A DNA stretch of 64,000 bases from Dipylidium caninum (GCA_017562135.1 QEYB01000670.1:1-64000); one strand, 5' to 3'; shown: positions 53,201 through 64,000, numbered from the stretch's first letter. Numbers and translations: made by a program. The notes: generated from the letters alone by a model not told the origin.

Positions 53201-56200
53201 TGCGATTGTAAATCCTAACAACTGAAAAACTGGGCGCCATCAATCAGAATCTCCACTTTGCCTAACGATTTGCAATCGTTTCGATACGGTTAAAATAGAT
53301 AACAACTTATTCGAAATTAATCTATTCGTATCCCAAATTCGAATGAAGGTAAGTACGAAGTAGGGGATAATAAGGTTGTGATCTTTTAAAAACCTGATAG
53401 TAAACCACCGATTTAGGATTTTTGCCCTAACAACGGTAAAGGTGCCTGAGGGTAACTACATTCTTCGTTTGCGTAGGTTCTTTTTTCCCAAAACAATGTT
53501 ACCATACGCGACAATAAACTTGTGGCCTCAAGTGACGAAACGGTGGAGACCGTCGTCTGTCCCGCCCAAACGGTCGACGAGGATTGCGACGAGAAGACTG
53601 GCGTCTGGACGCGAACTGTCAAGCAGTACAGGCCCGATGGGTGCAAGTGTGAGCAGCGGGTGATTACGAAGACCGGCAACTGCAGTGAGTTGTTCCGTCT
53701 CCATCACCACTAGCTTTTCGGCCAAAGGGGACACGAGGGTGGCTGTGCATTAGTAGGGTCTATTCATCCACAAGGGTTTTGACAAATAATGCAGAGGACT
53801 TCACTCTGCAAACATTACTTCTAAATACCTCCATTCGTGACCGAATTTATTGTTTAAGTGGTAGAAGCAATCTTCCCTTCGGGAGTACCAACACTGCGCA
53901 GCCCTTAGGATGTATGCGCTTAATACTCTACTTTGATTTATCGCCAATCCCCAAAAGGTTATTGCGGCATTTCAAGGCACAAATGTTGTCTCTGCTATTA
54001 AACATTTTAGCCGTTTGACACATGAGTTGCCAATATACATGGTAGAGCCTTACCTCAGCGACGTGGACTCATCCCAGTTCAAACCTCCTTCCCTTCCCTT
54101 CAGCCTGCCCCAAGCGACATGTGTGGGAATCGCCCTGTACAAACCACTTCCGAACAGTGGAAATCAAATCCTATAGATTTGTCGACGGCGAATGTCTGCC
54201 CTACGTGACAACCAGTCGCGAGAGATGCGGATGTCCTGAGGGCTTCAAACAACAAATAACGTGTGACGGCGACGGCCAATTCACCAAGTGCACTCTCACC
54301 TACCACTTTGTTCCAACTTCAAGGCAATGCAAGGCGCGGCGACACTGTGTCAAGTGGCGACAGCCCTGCCCTGCCAGCAAACAGGACAGCGTTGGCCCCT
54401 GTGGTCCGACGACAGGTTACAGGCAAAAAGTCGCCCAAATGGGCTTCCTTTTGGATAGGACAACCTGCACATGTCGACCGCGTGTCATTAACAGTTGGAA
54501 TGTCTTCTGCAGTAAGTGCTTTTAACTGGGTAACAGCGCGACTTTGACTGAGATTCTAATGCAGGGCAGGCTTAATCGCATCAAGCCACCCGAACAGTCT
54601 GCCACTTTGCAGAGGCATTTGCACTGTAATAGTTTGATGCTTCCTTTTCCGCTGTCGCCTAGGGCTTCCCGAATCCCTGCCAAAGCCGGTGTATGGGCAA
54701 GCCATTTTGCACACAACCTCACTCATCTAGTTGTTTCCGTAAATGAGGAATTCTTGCATATTTTGTGAGTGTCTCCATACATCCACATTTTGTATGTGTT
54801 TGTGCCTCTTTTTTACAGACTGCAGTCACTTGAACGTTCAAAACGAGACCTGCGACAATGGAGTTAGAACATCGTTTTCAATGACACACAAACTCATCGA
54901 CGGCGAATGCGTACCCGATGAGACCACCAAGAGGGAAAGGCTGAGTACATCAAAAATGTCATTTGTTTTGAGTTGAAAGATGAATTCCTTTAGGTTGGAG
55001 GAGGAAAGTATTTGACTGTCCAACAGGTTCAACAAGAATAAGTAGTGAGAAACCATGTGTTTCTGTTTCTGTTACTCTTCGTGGTTAATTACCATTTTCC
55101 CCGTTTTCTTCATCAGTTAATGAGACAAATGCTTGTGTCGAATACTTTTGCTTGTTTTCCCGGAAACTTTCTGATAAATGTCTTCTCTTGAAGTCTGTCC
55201 ATTAACGAGAGAAGAAACCACCGTCTGTGACAGGGATCCAAACTCGCCAAGTCGTGGTTACTTAACAAAGACTGTTCACACACATGACATACGAGGATGC
55301 GAGTGTATTCCAAGAACTTTCAACATCTCCGAGGTCTGTGGTGAGTCTACGCAATCTCTCAAAACCAGCATATTACCACAACAATCCTCCTCTACAATCC
55401 CTAAGGGTTTTTCCTCATTTTTAAGATTGCAACGTTCTCTACGGAGTGAAAAATGGCACTCAATGTCTGGGAGATTTGTTGGAGACTTCAACAACGCAAT
55501 GGGTCCTGAGAGACGGTGAATGTCATCCCACCGTCAACATATCGCGCAGCTACCCACGTGAGCACTACGCCACTAATCCAGTCCGATCGGACTCAGACAA
55601 GTCTACTCCTCTTCTCCTCTGCTAGGATGCGCCCCGGACGAAGGTGAACCCAAACCCCTCCACGGAGTATGTGTACGTGGCGAAGACGGAATCGGCAGAC
55701 GTAACACCACGTTTTACGGAAAAAGGCTCGAAGACTGTATCTGTAAATCTTCTCCCCTACGAGTGCACACGCAAATTTGCAGTAAGCGTTCGAAATAAGC
55801 TTAAGGAGTAACATTTTGCTGGACACCGTTCTTCCATCCTTATTATTTTTCCTTTTGCCAGGCTGTCCCAGACCCACCTCCGAGCGTAAGTGTGTAGACA
55901 ATGGAACCACTTTGGTGGAAGTTAGGAGGAAGTACACTCTCAAAAGTGATGGACCAAATTTTCTTTGCGTCGAAAGTCGTATTGAAAGGCCGGTTTTGGC
56001 ATGTCCCCCGAAGACTGGTGGGATGACGCGGGAGGTTCGAGGAGCCTGCAATCCTTCTACTTGTCAAAGGGCAGTTCATGTCTTCAAATCTTCCTCTCAA
56101 GGATGCAAATGTGTCACAAGGAAGTATGTTTACCAAATGGATTTAAATGGTGTCCATAGGACGGGGAACTACTGGCACCTTAGGTACTCAGTAGGAGAGT

Positions 56201-59200
56201 GAGGATAAAAGTATCTCTCGTTCAGTAGTGACGAGGAGAACCACCACCACCCTGTTCGATGGCGCGGCGACGACACTGTTCAGTCTCACTTATTGTTATC
56301 CTCAAGCTAAGCTATTCCTGTTTCTCAGAAATGGGAGGTTTTAAACCTTCGACTTAGTAACGCTTCACCGGCTGACGAAGTCACTAGGAGTTTTAATTTC
56401 TGTATTTTGCATTTCAGAATGACTCGTAGCGAAGTGTGCTGTTGCCCCAAGCCGCGAGTAGTCAATACCACCTGCCTGACTGGAACCCACGCACTCGAAA
56501 AGACCGTCTCCTACGTGCTGCTCTCAAACACGACAATAGACGATAAGCAGCACAGCGTGGAGCCCTACTGCGCCAAGTTGGAGCACACTCGGCTGGTGCC
56601 AGTCGTCTGTGGGGAGACGCAGCCTCGAGTGCTGGTGGGGGATTGCAACGCACACCAGTACCGGACCGTTCAGATAATTGGGAAACGTCCTCTCCACTGC
56701 CAGTGCGAGGATTACGAAATTCGTCGACTGCGTACTCGTTGCGGTAATCCAACAGCACGATTATGGCAAAAATTGTCTTAGTGTTACCATTCACCTGCCA
56801 AGTTGACCATCTCTCTAACGTTCGTCTTTTCCTAGCCAGATAGCACATTAGGGAATTTTGCTAAAATAAAAATAGGTCGTCAAGTGTCACTTTCGGGGTT
56901 TGAAGCATAGGTTGAGCTGACCTCACTTGATGTCACGCGAAGCGTCTCTTTCATGACTTACTCTTTAGTCTCCATCTTACCTCCGAACATCGTAAAAAAA
57001 TTCACTGTTTTAGGTTGCCCTAACGTCGTCAAACACATCTACGGCAAATGCAAGAATGCTCACCAGGTAGAGAAAGTGACAGGTCTGCAGGCAGCGTCCT
57101 ACACGAAAAATGTTACGGGCGGCATGGCCGTGAATGCTACGAGATGCCGGCCCATTGTTTTGAATCAACGCAGACTACCCTGTGCGTGTATGGAAAAACC
57201 GCGAGTTCTGCAAGAATGCCGTCCTGGAAACCGTCTCCATGTAGAAGAGACTCACTTCCACTTCAATGAATCCTCCCGAACATGTGTTAAAGAAATCATC
57301 AAACGTGTATCTCTGACAAGCAAGTGAACCTGCCACTGCACTTTGATTTTTAATGGCATTTGAGAGAGTTCAAAAAATTTTGTTTTTATTTCACTACTCC
57401 TACTTGAATTCACAGGTACCCATACAATTTGGAGGCTGCTTTAATTTATCTGAGGGATTTTTCTCAAATTATAAATTGGGAAATGGTGGAGTGCATTCTT
57501 CTGGGAGGCTCTAAATCAGCTATTTTTGTGCTGCAGCCTGTCCACCGCCGAAAAAGACAATTTCTGAATGCGGCGGCAAAGAAACCGGTTTCATGGCCAC
57601 TGAAACCGTGACCACATGGACGCCGATCGACTGTGAGTGTGTGCCCAAGACTACAGAACACCGCTTCGTCTGCAATTGCACCGCAAAATACCGACAACGC
57701 TCGAAAACTACCTGCGATGGGAATCGCACTCTTGAGACGACAATGATCACCTCTAAATTGAAGGCTCACAAGTGTGTGCCGCAGGTCATCAATTTCACCA
57801 CCCAAATAAGTACGTTTGATTTCGTCCACAAACGGCTAAGTCTCTTTGATGAGAATATTGCCATCGAGGGTCATTGAGGCCCCGAACTTGGCCCTGCTAC
57901 TCTCTGCTGCAGCTGTTACTGCCCTCTTGCTTAAGGTGTGTTGTTGCATTGTAATGATAACTACGACCGAATTCAGTGGTTGTGTGGGCGCAACACTACT
58001 CGTCAACTTTACTACCGGCTGTACGACGCAAACTGTCTTCTGGGGGTACTGGGTATTATGGTTGGCCTCAGAAGGATGGCTGTGCCAAACACATGGGAGT
58101 AATTTCACAATCCTCCTTACAAAACAAATTGTGTAATTTGATAATTCCCGAAGCCGGAAACCTTATCTACCCGTCCAGTGGCATTGGAATTGAAACGTAG
58201 TATACTTAGGAAATAGCAAATCATTATTCTATGCCGATGGGTAAAAGAAATACACCTTCAAAAACTCTCGGCAGCGAGTATTAAGCATAATATAATTGCT
58301 TTCACGATCTCCAAGCCTGCTACATTTTGTGTTGTTGGTATACACGGTTTAGAGTGTGAGAGTATCTTCTAGTATTAACCATTTAGTATCGCAGCTCAAC
58401 GGGGCTACCGGCTTAATGCCGACACACTGCGAATAAATTGTCAAGAGTCAAGGGGAGGGGCGATAAAACGTGATGCCTAATGGCACTTAAATAGCCTATT
58501 TCTCCATATTTCGGTTGAGTGTAGAGATAACCTTAATCTCCCCCTATTTTAGCCTGTCCCAACGGAGTTCGCAGCAAAAAGTCTCCCATTTGCAACATAA
58601 CAACGCACAAGCGTCAAGTCTCCTGGTTCGAACAGGTTCCCATACACTGCAAATGCGAATGGCAACCGATCACATCGGCAGTTGTGTTGAAGGCCCGAGG
58701 TCTGTCCACTTTCGAATGGTGCGGCTGTCCTGATCTTAAGGAACTCACTTCCAAATGTCACCGCACTGGTCAAGATCAATTTGTTCAAGAGAAAACACTC
58801 CTGAAATACCGCAAACAAGGCGCTGACTGCGTCCCCGTCTGGGAAACGCTATATACCAATGTCACATGCAGAGAGGGCACTCGCATTAACAAGTACGCAG
58901 ATAAATTATTCCTCAGCCACTTGTTCGACAAGTTTCATATCCCCTCGGTCGTGAGGCTGAGCTAAACACTTCTCCCCTCCACTAGATGGCGCTTGCTCCA
59001 GCAAATGAGGCCTACCCACTCCTCTTTGTACTTATAAACTGTACAGCTTTTCTTTCAAAGACACCGCAAATGCTTGAATCACCCATCACCGCCATATAAG
59101 GCCTCGTAATACGGGGGTAGAAGAAATCAACAGCAGAGTTCCCAGATATAGACATAACAAGTGTGGGGAGGAATTTTAGTGTAAACCCATTAACTCACCT

Positions 59201-62200
59201 CTCGTGCGTTCCACTTGACCTTTTCTAAGAGGCTGTCTTTCAATTTATTGCTCTCTTTCAATCTCCCTGTGATTTAAATGGGAACCTGATTTGATAAACT
59301 TGTCGAGAATATAACCCAGCAAAATGTGCCTACACATTGCCTCGCTCGTTGCCTATCTCCTTCTTTTGCACATCCGCGTTTCTAACCGAATTTCGTCGAT
59401 CCAACCCAAAGGTCTTCATGCGATCCCCTGACCGGTATGGCAATGGAGCATCGAGTGACTATGAAGCTTGAGGACTGTGTATGTCGAGTGACTCAAAGTA
59501 GTCGGCCGTGCGCCTGTGCATGCGCCCCAGCATCGCGTAAGAGCCTCAAGTGTCGAGCGGAGAGCGGACTCCTCGAGGTTACAGAAGAGATCTCAGAGCT
59601 CGTTGATTGTAAGTGCCGCAAAAAGGTGAGACACACCTCGCAAATCGTCGATTGCTCCACTGTCGGTGGTGCGACACCTCAGCGCCACAAGGGTCCTTGT
59701 GTGCCGGACAATGCCACCGGGGATAGTTACCGCAACATCACATGGACTACGAACCATCGGGAGGGTTGCCGGTGTGTCAGGCGCGAGCATTGGGGGAAGG
59801 AGCTCTGTGGTAAGTTCATATTAATAACTTTCAACGCCTTAAAAGTGACCCAATTGACATCATAATTACATGGACTATTTAAACCGTTTTACGGACACCC
59901 TCTATCTGATCTGGCCAGGGGCACCGCAATAAGTCCGGATTCCTTAATCTTTTTTGTGTCTCGAGCACGCTTTCCAGAGGAAAGACTCAAAGATTGTAAG
60001 GCTTCTTCCTTGAAGTGGTCGTTTTACGCAGTACGGTGTCCTTTGTCTGTTTTTGCCTTGCTTGAGACGTTAAAGCTGATCAGGATTTTTTCGCTCCAGC
60101 TTCTGCGCACAACGAACAAAGAAGAAATTACTCTTAGTTGATTGGGTTTGTGATAAAAAGAATACAACTTCGATATTCATTTAGGCGCTCTGGACATTCC
60201 CAGGTGACATTGTCACAGGAATGAATTAGGAGATGGAGTAGCAATGGTCAAGCTTTTTTTCATTTAGAACACCTGAACTGAACATGTGGTTTCCCTAAAG
60301 TATCCGCTAACAGAACACATCCACTCTGCGTTTCAGCCTGCTCTCCACGTGAACAAAATTTAACCCGGTGTGTGGATAACGCGAGGATAGAGATAAAAAC
60401 GCTTCGACGTGTCGTCGCTGAGACTAACAGGTGCGCCGTGAAGGAAGTCGCGAAGGCAGTCCTCGTGGTCAATTGTCCTGAGGCTCGAGTCACCAAGATG
60501 GACTGCGACAATACGACCGGACTCGCGACTGTCTCCAAACTGCAGCCCATCGCTGAAAAATGCCGGTGCAAAACTCAACTGCAACACTACAGAATGCCAT
60601 GCAGTAAGCGTTAATGCATTCAGCTGTAGCGTGAGGCGCACCCCTTCAAATAGCATTTGAGCTCAAAGCAGTGCTGCTCGCATTAGGTGTGGACGGTCGC
60701 AGCTTTACTTATGGCTTCCCTTAAACTGGATTCTCGCTATTTCAGGATGTAACCCCTTGGAGAAAATAATACATGAATCGCCTTGTAACAAAACAACCTG
60801 TCTTTCAACGAGAGTGTACTCTTACGAAGTGTCCGACACATCCGATAGCACTAAGTGCGTGCCGAAAAAGACTCTCAAAGTAATGAAATGTTGTTGTCCA
60901 CCGTCCCGAAGCCAACGGGTCTGTGATGCTTCCACCGGAGTAATTAAAACTCTGTTTCGTGAGTTTCACCTCTCCAACGGTCGATGCATTCCGACGATTC
61001 GGGTGACTGCGGAGCAGCCCATCCTATGTCCCTTAAATGAGACCTTCTCCGTTAAAGCGCTCAAGTCGGGAAAAATCCGTCTCTTACGTAGAAAGACAGT
61101 CCGTGAAGGATGCAAATGCCGCCGCATCAAGGAAACTGCCTTTTCACAATGGAGTGAGTTTAACTTGTTTTCAAACTGCTCTCTCGTGTCTGTCTTTCTT
61201 GATTACGCGGCTCTCCTTAAACTGGCAGTCAACGCAAGCAGGAATTCTGGAATTATTTAAGCATTCACAATCTGATTTTCTTTCAAGTGATGGAACGGTG
61301 TCTTATTTTAAACAGTACCGAGGGTATATTGATAGAGGAACGGTCGTAGACCTACTTGGTTATTATAAGTGCATTTTGATCTTGTGGCCTCTAATTTGAA
61401 GTATGTCCTTTTTAGAGTGTCCCAAATCAACGCGTAGTCGGAAGTGCTTGAGCCTCGCGGGTCCTGACAAATTTGCCTGGCAGACCACCGTCTCAACGTG
61501 GAGACCGTCCAAGGGTAAAGTGCCACGATGCAGGCACCACGAGGTCACAGTCGAGAAGACTCCTGTCGTCTGCCCTCCTCCTAACGTCACCACGTCGGCA
61601 TGTTTCTACGTTGACGATAGGCACGGATATTTCCGTAATGTCACAACGTATAACATGCGTGTCGTCGGCTGTGAATGTAGTCCTGAAGCACCGACCATTA
61701 AAGTGGAAGTTTGTAACTGTTCAAAACCGGTTCTCAACCTGACATGCGCTGAGTAAGTGAAGAAAGGCACCATTTCCATTTTTTCCTATGTCTTGGCTAC
61801 TAGATAGCGCAACACGCATCCAACTAACTTGCCTCCTCATGATTCAGGGCAAATGTTGTTTAAGTACAAGGCGAGAAAATGGGTTTAACAGGACTAACGA
61901 ATCAAATGCCTTAAGGCACTGCTTTATGTCCTTGTTAGTAGCATCTATCATGTCACAATATCCTCGCACATTTCACTATGCTATCTCGTCTCAACTCCCT
62001 TGGCATAAAGGCATATCGCAAAATATCATATGGTATGTTCCAATGTAACCTTCGCAATGAAATGAGGTGCCGCTTAGCGAGATCCTACTCTAATAAAATG
62101 TAATGCAGCGTAGAGCAGCTTCACGTTATTGGGGACAACAAAAATTGGGGACATTTAGCGTCAGAACGCCCACCTACCCACCCATCCACAAGAACCAGTC

Positions 62201-63981
62201 CACTCTGAGTTCTCCTTATCAGTGCAGATTGAGAAAGCACTCACTCTTCCTCTGTTTACCTCAGGAAAAAGATGTTGGTCACGGAGAGAGTCATCACGTT
62301 TAACGCGACTCCCGACAGGAGGCGGTGCATACCGCATGAGGTGCAGAGGCAGTGGCGTGTTGCTTGTCAGCCCCAACTCCCTCTGCTGCACTCCACCACT
62401 GCGTGCGAGAACGGACGTTTCCAGAAGATCTACATGAAACGCATTCAGGAGGGCTGCCGTTGCCGCACCATCAAAACTCATGTGCCCTTTTCTTGTGACT
62501 GTCCGGAGCCATTCAACAAGACAATGTAAGATCGGCTCTACAAGCACGATTTCCACTCTGCTGTGCTTCGAGGGGTTTGTAGTGGAGTTAGCACCCGTGG
62601 CTAGTTTCAATCCCAGAAAAACAACCTTCCAGGCCCACTCCTCTCCACCCTACACCACCTCAGGCCCCTTAACATGTAAAATGCACCTTCCAAATCCGCT
62701 ATGACCTCCAGTTTTTGCGAGATGTTAGTATGAAAGGTTTTATACTAACTTCAGCTACGTTAACCGAGGCCTAACTAGGACGGGGCCTTTTGGCTTGCCA
62801 ACTCTTCTATTCACTGGCAGACAGTAATACCGACCAGAATATCTCGAGTGAGCGTGAACACGGAAGCTTTTGCTGCCCAAAAGCAAGCCAATCACCACGA
62901 TGACTTCCTCTGCTCTGGCTTCCTATCAGTGCTTGGCGTCAACTGTTGTCAGAATAAGCGCATTTCACTCTCCACCTTTTCACCATTAGGCGATATGTGG
63001 CGACAATTTCAAGGCGTAAAAGGAGAGCTTGTGTTGACCAAGCCTGGGTTGCCCCAGCCGCTCATCAAGCTATAATCGGGTCAGCGGTGGCTCACGTCTT
63101 TGACATCTGTCTCGGCTGTACCAACAGCCTAAAAGATGGATTCTCATGACACCGGCTAAGTCATTTGTCCACGGAAATGACGATTTAGGTCTCTGTTGTC
63201 ACTAGCCACCTGTTTAGTTCTTGTTAGAAGAAGTTCTCATCTCTCTTCCTCCCATTGCTCAACTTCATTTCAAATTACAGATGCCTTGATGACGGCATCA
63301 CCAAGGTAGAAACGACTGTCCGTCACACTCGGCGTCACCCGCACGGTGCTTGCGAGCGTGAGGAGAGGGTGGTCAAAACAGCCACGGTGTGTGATAAACT
63401 GCCCGAGGAGGAGCTGCGTGCGGGACGCGACTACACCATCCGCCTTGAGGACGGCAACAACACACGTAGCGTTGTGCACATCTACCCGTGTGGCAGCGGA
63501 GGTTCCGCCTGCACACGACGCCTCCTCCGAGTGACGGTGGTCAGGGCCGCTGAAGGCTGCACTTGCACTCTCAGGCGGGTGGAGGGCAGCGAGGCCTGCT
63601 GCTGCAACGCCGAGGGCGTGTTGAGCAGTTTTGGGAAGCCCAAAATTTCCCATTGGGTGGGCTGCGAGTCATCGGAGCATCCGGTGTCCGTGACACGAAG
63701 GAGGATCAGGCGTCTGATCGACGGAAAATGCTGGCCGTTGACGTTTACTTCGTCCAAACCTCAGGGTAGGTGGTTTTGGTGTTTGACAGAGAAGGGAATA
63801 AGGTCCTTCTCTCCACCGACTCTTATGTCTTACCTCATTTTCTGTTCAGTTTGTGCGGGTGGAGAAGTCGTACGCTCCGCTGGTCCCTGTCTCAACAAGA
63901 CGCAACGCTTCCTCATCATCAAGTCCGTTCGAGATGGCTGTCGTTGCAAGACAGTGAAGTCATTCGAATATCGCCCCTGTT
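35167..63981 (+). CDS. Giant secreted protein of repeated Cys-rich modules (uncharacterised family, partial)
   Basis: I do not recognise the family. The first exon (35167-35243) encodes a signal peptide; 56 further exons follow and the gene runs off the right edge (about 12.25 kb of coding sequence, about 4,080 residues so far). The chain is built of modules of about 45 residues. Type A has C1(P), then GxC2(D), an optional C3, C4xC5 and C6, with an optional C7. Type B has C1P, C2(D), C3 after GxC or similar, ending PVG or PVxC. Most introns are phase 1 and fall just before C1, so exons start with an xxTGTCC-type sequence. Sequons (NxT/S) are frequent, and I see no membrane segment, protease triad or EGF, Kunitz, WAP or TIL spacing. 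The role is probably an extracellular scaffold, a tegument or matrix layer, or inhibitor-like; this is inference. Exon lists are given in the block entries. Confidence 0.88.
35780..41402 (+). other. Giant gene, module block 1 (exons 2-14)
   Basis: Exons and modules: 35780-35913 B; 36201-36332 A; 36525-36662 B; 36786-36929 B; 37392-37526 A-like (CSEC in place of CxC); 37759-37902 A; 38004-38315 B plus A with extra Cys; 38653-38910 B plus a copy lacking CxC; 39368-39543 A; 39596-39731 A-like with extra Cys but without CxC; 40487-40756 B plus A lacking C2; 40834-40965 A; 41268-41402 A. All joins are phase 1 except 35243/35780 (phase 2) and 39543/39596 (phase 0, a 52-nt intron). A and B do not alternate strictly here. 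Confidence 0.85.
41820..46564 (+). other. Giant gene, module block 2 (exons 15-26)
   Basis: Exons and modules: 41820-42110 B+A; 42190-42324 B; 42407-42682 A+B; 42810-42944 A; 43014-43210 B plus first half of B; 43817-44040 second half of B plus A with extra Cys, needing a frame correction near 43891-43915; 44260-44397 A lacking C6; 44561-44707 A with extra Cys; 44808-44933 B; 45401-45544 A with extra Cys; 45842-45973 B; 46333-46564 A with extra Cys plus first half of B. Joins are phase 1 apart from 43210/43817 (phase 0) and 46564/47301 (phase 2). Confidence 0.83.
47301..53684 (+). other. Giant gene, module block 3 (exons 27-40)
   Basis: Exons and modules: 47301-47568 half B, A with extra Cys, half B; 47644-47854 half B plus A; 48065-48349 A with extra Cys plus B; 48681-48821 A; 48884-49021 B; 49430-49696 and 49988-50263, each A with extra Cys plus B; 50609-50740 A; 51100-51234 B; 51582-51857 B+A; 51933-52064 B; 52358-52633 A+B; 52871-53115 A with extra Cys plus half B; 53477-53684 half B plus A. 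Here A and B alternate almost strictly. The B module split at 53115/53477 (phase 0) lacks its third Cys; its acceptor (GCGTAG at 53476) is the least certain in the block. Confidence 0.83.
54104..57809 (+). other. Giant gene, module block 4 (exons 41-49)
   Basis: Exons and modules: 54104-54511 B+B+A; 54819-54944 B; 55194-55340 A; 55426-55557 B; 55626-55781 A; 55862-56123 B plus most of an A with extra Cys; 56418-56743 rest of that A, B, A; 57014-57319 two B-like modules; 57537-57809 A+B. The join 56123/56418 is phase 2, inside a module. The exon 57014-57319 fits phase 1 only if its donor is GC (A then GCAAGT), a GC-AG intron. Confidence 0.83.
57978..58136 (+). pseudogene. Possible degenerate B-type module exon in an intron of the giant gene
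   Basis: After a good acceptor (GAATTCAG) one frame reads GCVGATLLVNFTTGC and, after a one-base shift, another reads TGYYGWPQKDGCAKHMGV. Together they reproduce the B-module cysteine spacing, but no single frame does, and no clean phase-1 donor follows. The flanking exons 57537-57809 and 58553-58892 join in phase without it. Best read as a decayed module copy; chance resemblance is possible. Confidence 0.3.
58553..63981 (+). other. Giant gene, module block 5 (exons 50-57, continuing past the window)
   Basis: Exons and modules: 58553-58892 A+B plus start of A; 59412-59809 rest of A plus two A modules; 60337-60603 B+A; 60746-61153 A with extra Cys, B, and an A lacking both C2 and C6; 61416-61752 B+A plus start of B; 62265-62525 rest of B, A, start of B; 63281-63765 rest of B, A with extra Cys, B; 63850-63981 A. 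Several module-internal joins are phase 2 (58892, 61752, 62525). The last exon ends with a good donor (GTAAGT) at 63982, so the gene continues. Exons here carry two to three modules each, longer than near the start of the gene. Confidence 0.85.
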
Positions 63982-64000
63982 GTAAGTGAACACTAAGAAA

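Noticed and set aside
59956..60141. 61-codon open frame in an intron of the giant gene
   Set aside because: No cysteine pattern of either module, and neighbouring exons join in phase without it.
35780..63981. Modules as Kunitz, EGF, WAP, TIL, VWC or CTCK domains
   Set aside because: Cysteine spacing does not fit: a single CxC, no C-x3-C near the end as in Kunitz, no CxCxxG of EGF, and three- or five-Cys modules rather than six to ten.
1..64000. tRNA or rRNA genes, CRISPR arrays, transposon ORFs
   Set aside because: I saw no B-box-like GGTTCRANYCC with a matching acceptor stem, no spaced direct repeats, and no reverse transcriptase or transposase motifs on either strand; a tRNAscan-SE or RepeatMasker run would be more sensitive.

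Overview
The window looks like nuclear DNA of a parasitic flatworm, most likely a cestode; the phylum assignment is inference from gene content and architecture. It is eukaryotic. Genes are split into many short exons with GT-AG introns (some only 22-80 nt), the standard stop codons are used, and I see no operon-style ribosome binding sites. I rebuilt the exons by eye from splice sites, reading-frame phase and protein-family similarity. In every recognised gene the phases chain correctly except at three places that are flagged below.

Layout. (1) 55-7521, minus: 5' half of a kainate-type ionotropic glutamate receptor, running off the left edge. (2) 7522-13464: about 6 kb with only simple-sequence tracts. 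(3) 13465-17261, minus: a PARP2-like ADP-ribosyltransferase whose two nicotinamide-stacking tyrosines are both serine. (4) 18323-20517, minus: a complete alpha-L-fucosidase (GH29) in five exons. (5) 21832-22289, minus: a small unknown gene with a possible 26-nt intron. (6) 22412-29481, plus: a MARCH6/TEB4/Doa10 ER ubiquitin ligase in 15 recognised exons; the first half of its RING-CH domain was not found. (7) 29750-32627, minus: an 11-exon gene whose N-terminal half resembles SNAPC2. (8) 33697-33900, plus: UQCR11, a small respiratory complex III subunit. (9) 35167-63981 and beyond, plus: one giant gene.

The giant gene is the main discovery candidate. It starts with a signal peptide exon, preceded by a TATA-like box, and continues through at least 57 exons (about 12.25 kb of coding sequence, about 4,080 residues) to the right edge. 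Apart from the signal peptide it is almost wholly built of roughly 85-90 cysteine-rich modules of about 45 residues in two main types. I call them A (C..C..CxC..C) and B (C..C..C). Nearly all exons are phase 1-1 and begin at the first cysteine of a module. In A modules an extra cysteine (CDxxTC instead of CDxxTG) appears together with an extra cysteine at the module end (CC/CCC) in all 14 cases I found, which implies an optional extra disulfide. I do not recognise the family. It is most likely an extracellular structural, tegumental or matrix protein.

The other genes are unrelated housekeeping, signalling and lysosomal functions and do not form a pathway together.
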